Source: Polytrichum commune (Eukaryota > Streptophyta > Polytrichopsida > Polytrichales > Polytrichaceae). From it: a DNA stretch of 64,000 nucleotides. Shown piece after piece: positions 59,801 through 64,000 of the stretch (its first letter is position 1; every line of letters begins with the position of its first letter). The stretch covers positions 59,074,429 to 59,138,428 of the forward strand of contig OX485804.1 of the NCBI GenBank assembly GCA_950295325.1, in the 5' to 3' direction. The notes below the pieces were generated by a model. That model was not told the DNA's origin and searched no databases. It saw nothing but the letters and a program-made list of their open reading frames with translations. A program made the position numbers and the translations under genes.

Positions 59801-62800
59801 CTGTAAAAGTACAAATCAACCATGGTGATATGCAAATCTGCTTCTCAATTCCTGTTGTAAAAGAGCAAAGGAGAATTGCATATAATAACCAAACTCATTA
59901 TGCATCACATCACATCCTTGAGTTATGATCCTGTTAACACAGAACACCTCAATCAAGTAGTGTGTCTTGAAGTGTGTCCTACACTAAAGAAATTTCCTCA
60001 ATACCTACAAGGCTTCATATATGGTCCAGGTAAGGCAGACAATTTTGCATGTCTACACATATCTATATGCTTCTTTGAGGAAGGTTCTTAAAGAATGGCT
60101 TGTCAAATATTGTCATGGCCACAGACAAGAAATCACAGACTTAATATTCTTGAAACAGAAGGTAATGAGGAAGACCACATGAATGTAGGAACACCAGACC
60201 TCAATACACATAACTGAAGTAACTTGAGCGCCCATGTTAACAATGCACCCTGATGAGACACCATTTCCAAACGTGGCAGCTACACATTCCTGGAACAACG
60301 GATGTTAGAATTGTTGATGAGCTTCTTAAAGGACAAAACTGTCCTCCTCAAATCTACTCACACTAGTACCAAGGCACAAGTGTGTACATGATACTCCAGT
60401 CCAATGGCAAGCTCCATCAATTAACAGCCTATCAAGAACACATACCTGTATCACCACTGCAGAATGAAACTGAAGATCCCTCAAGACAACTGACAGTAAC
60501 TCCTTTACTTCTGCAATCCAATACCACAACAACAGATTCATCAATTATCATCATACCCATAATGATTAGTATACTGATTAATTTTCTTATGACAATTTCT
60601 TAGGTCCTTGCTGATTTGGTAACAAAGCAGACTTTATCTTTCAATGACTTTGTCAAAGATGGACACCTACATCTCAAAGCAGCCCAAGCTAGACACAAAT
60701 CTGAAGCATAAACTGACCTCGATTATCAAGAGTATCTGGGACAACCAAAACAGCTGACAGCCTTGGTCGCATTTTGGCGCCTATGTAGCACTTTTCTGTT
60801 AGGACATAATCCCATATTCTGTATATATCATCACAAACCTGGACATGCACCACCACAACAACTGAGAGATCTAATGCATAGACAAGTATAAGGCACATGA
60901 AGTTTCCCATAATACTGAATACAATGTGAACAGAACACACTCACCTAAACTCCTCTACACAGTGACAAGGGCGAAAGTCCAAGATATGAAGTCTCTTCTT
61001 ATCATACAGAATTCATGTCTTGGACTTTCTCAGCAATTTTGGGATAAACAGACTTCTGTTTATGCTTTTAGAGCACATGGACTGTCATCTCATCTCCCAA
61101 CAACAGAATTCAGATTTCCAAGCAGAGTGCCTTAAGAACGATTTCATGATCTAGTGATTGTGAACTGCTGGAACAGTGCAGGGAAATAAGCACACATCTT
61201 ACCTGTTGTAAAGAGTATTGACTAGAAATATTTAGACGACCTCGGCACATAGGCCGATACAGTCGGTATGGTTGACCAGCTGGAATTTTCAGCGAGTCTT
61301 CCCCACATACATATTTGCGAAAACTTCTAGGTCGTCCACTCTCTTTTTGAGGAGTTCCTCCTTCCATACTTCCGCTTGCACTCGACACATTCTTTGAGCT
61401 ATGATCCTCTTGATTGTCACCCTGTGTGGCTCCTTCAGCACCTGGAAGTAAGCTCTGAATGGTCAGCTAAGGGAACACTGGTACCAGAGCCTCACCACTC
61501 TCCTCCACACAAGACTTGCTTTGCAGAAGGTTGAACATTTGGATTCATATGGTTTACTATCATGAAGTATAGCTAGATAATGCAGAGACTTGAACAGCAC
61601 TCAAGCGGCTGCAAAGATGATGCATATCATGTGAACACAGAATGCATACTTGGTATTTTAGTAATTTTCATCAGTCGAAGTACTCAAGAGATACTTCAAA
61701 CAAAGAAATGATATCTTCAGCAAAGACTAGCAGAGGGCATGTAACACAATAGTACCATCAGGCATGTTTTTGACAGATGAACCAGATGGTGGTTGATGGG
61801 TCCTTCCTGCTGCATTCCCAACAGGAGCACCATCCTCCACACAGGTCCATTCAAAACCTGCATCCCTGTCCTTGGGCAATAAAACACATTTCTCCAAGTC
61901 CCCAACAGCCACCTAACCCCAAATGAAAAAATGCTTCATGGATCACTTTTTGTCTCATATAATGATACTTTTTGCTTGACATAATTTTATTTCTAAATTT
62001 TAAAAAAATCACCCAAATCCATGGGAAACTTCTTCAGACGAATTGTGTAGCCTTTGGCCAACGCTTACAAGTTTAAGACAGGTAACCTAATCAGCAACAT
62101 AGAAAATATTTGGCAGGTAGGTCAAAAGGAACGGACACTTTGGATACATAGTCTCACCTTTCCTGACTCAGAGTAGAATGGCCTGAGCTTCAGCTGGGAA
62201 GCCACCTAAATGTCCATTCCCAAACACAAGAGATCAATTATGTTAATTCAGAACCCAAAGGTATAGAAATCTCCTTCTAATGTTCTCAGATAAACTGCTA
62301 AACTCTGACATTATGTACATGAGTAACAAGGACATCTACGTGCACATGTCCCAAAACCATCTGCAAAAATATTGATGAGCAATAATCATTCCTCACAGAT
62401 AGCAAGAGAATCCTCTCATCGCAAGGATACAAACAAAAGCAATCTAGAGAAGGTGTCAGTTTACCGCCTCGAGAACTTCTTCTCGCTCATTCATCCTAGT
62501 TGTTGACAATGGTGTCGACCCAAACTGCACATATGAAGACACATAATTCCACACTAAGCCTTTGCAATAGAACTCTTATGAGACTCATCAATATACTACT
62601 AGTTTAAACAATTTTACATCTCATTCATCTATCAGAAGTTAACTATCTTTTGATGTAGAGTAGAGTATTTTGAGGTTAGATTGCTACATCTAGGTTGTCA
62701 ATGTCTGGCAGCTTGTGGTGCAGATGGTCAGATACAAAGTGGTATGAAGGGTCAGTGTGATGTGTCAGAACAAAAAAACTAGTAAGATAACTGATTCTGT

Positions 62801-64000
62801 ATGCTAAAGACTAGCTCACGCGAAGTGAGTAAGTCATCTGAGTACACATACCAAATGCTCGCCAACTGCTCCTTTTTGTGAACTTTCAGCAGGAGGCTTG
62901 TTGCAACTGGTTCGGAGATGGTGAGCTATGCAATGTGGCACAGTTATTGGAGACTTTGCGGATGCAAGACTGATACGAACGTTGGCCGAGCCTGCTCAAC
63001 TCAACTTCATGTAAAAATGTGGATACCAAATCCAGACATTAAATGCCTCTATTTGAAACTGACTATATTCTTGTCAGGCTGGTGAATGAGTATTTGCAAT
63101 CCAGGTGTCCCCAAGGCATTAGTCATCTCAAAAATTTTGTTAAAGAATGACATAAACATCAAGAAAGCCATAAAGGTTTAGTGTGTGAGAATACCAGGGT
63201 TTATGACCACCACTTCGGCACCACGCTCCGCAAGAAGCTGTGATGGTAACAGTGACTTATAATAATCCTGTTCCAACCCATGCCCGAATTCAACCATTTA
63301 AATAACCCATCTCACCTCATATGACCTTTAATTCTTAGGTATTCAACACGGCAAGTACGCCTTAAATTCAAGTAGAAATTTAAACCTCCCTAAAACCTCA
63401 CCACATGAATGTTTATTGCACATTCTCTCCACTACGACAGCAATTCATCATCCTCAATAAGAACACACATGTGGCATTGACAATTTATAAAACCCTCGCA
63501 AAGTTTTCTCATCTCAACAGCAACATCCCACCCATCTCACCTCATATGACCATCAATTCTTAGGTATTCAACACAGCTAGTGTGCCTTAAATTCTAGTAG
63601 AAATTTAAAATCTTCCATCACCTCAAAAACCTCACCACATGAATATTCATTGCGCATCCTCTCTACTGCAACAGAAAGTCCCATCCTCAATAACACACAT
63701 GTAGCATTGACAATTTACAAGAACCCCCACATGGTTTTCTCAGTTCAACAGCAACAACTACATGCTCAGACACATGCATTATCGCCTGAATTGATTCCAG
63801 TGTATCTGGAAAACTGATCCCTAATATAGTCCCCTTAAAAAACCATGATCGCACTCGATCACTTCGCTCTCTCTCTCTTCACATGATACCCCTGCCATGT
63901 ACAAAAAAGAAAAACAACAAATTTGCAAAATCCAATCCAACCCGAGGATGACGATCAACCTGCTGACTTGTTGGCTGAGCTGCTGCACCCCGGGCAGCCC
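56802..64000 (-). CDS. ARP9: Actin-related protein 9 (plant Arp8-type), 5' end outside the window
   Basis: Twenty exons with matching phases: 63960-64000+, 63195-63267, 62852-62991, 62465-62524, 62158-62205, 61756-61912, 61203-61441, 60718-60838, 60446-60510, 60200-60289, 59750-59800, 59398-59529, 59195-59263, 58911-58981, 58419-58645, 58233-58276, 57938-57987, 57571-57616, 57171-57221, 56802-56951. At least 640 aa. Actin-fold landmarks: SQLLAERGAEVVVINPGSAN (phosphate loop 1), FGNGVSSGCIVNMGAQ (loop 2), LPFGGDDITRCFLW, VPPMGLFYPSLL, GRVDLQKKHFASIQLVGGVG, GGAVLAVLDFGRDLWVQ. It follows plant ARP9, the Arp8-type nuclear ARP tied to INO80 chromatin remodelling. A low-complexity insert (61756-61441) sits early. 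No lesion seen; the weakest donor is GTTGAT at 63959. The start codon lies beyond the window. Confidence 0.93.

Overview
The window is nuclear DNA of a land plant. The genes have short exons split by GT-AG introns, and the families are plant ones: a TAXIMIN peptide, a DIR1-like lipid-transfer protein, a B3 transcription factor, plant ARP9 and cytosolic RPL26. Genes are about 5-15 kb apart in AT-rich sequence crowded with small inverted-repeat transposons. I cannot fix the species. A LINE with what looks like a restriction-like endonuclease is not a normal angiosperm element and leans weakly towards a lycophyte, fern or bryophyte.

Layout. 1-8.2 kb holds only repeats: a head-to-head MITE pair, a 221-bp tandem duplication, a hAT-type concatemer, a hAT MITE with 8-bp target duplications and a segmental duplication that preserves its empty site. 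8.2-12.4 kb (minus) carries a five-exon gene with a transit-like N-terminus and a membrane segment but two reading-frame lesions; its first intron holds a ~260-bp tandem array interrupted by a MITE. 12.7-15.3 kb has a Harbinger-type MITE, a 27-nt palindrome, a tRNA-like segment and the 3' part of a LINE (minus). A decayed Ty3/gypsy trace lies near 17.4 kb. 18.8-27.5 kb is one PIF/Harbinger transposon with TAA target duplications, an intact transposase, an interrupted partner gene and 321-bp internal inverted repeats.

29.7-31.2 kb is RPL26 (plus), followed by five copies of an 84-nt C/D-box snoRNA-like unit (31.8-32.7 kb). 35.7-37.2 kb is a two-exon TAXIMIN gene (plus). 38.8-39.5 kb is a DIR1-like lipid-transfer protein gene (minus). 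42.3-47.1 kb is transposon-rich, including a hAT element carrying a 300-bp C-rich block. 50.6-54.5 kb is a B3 transcription factor gene (plus). 56.8 kb to beyond the window end is ARP9 (minus), with 20 exons visible.

The host genes show no shared pathway; they are ordinary neighbours. The least explained signals are the five-copy snoRNA-like cluster, the RLE-type LINE, the Harbinger architecture and the disrupted five-exon gene. All exon models were checked by reading phase only, without transcript data.
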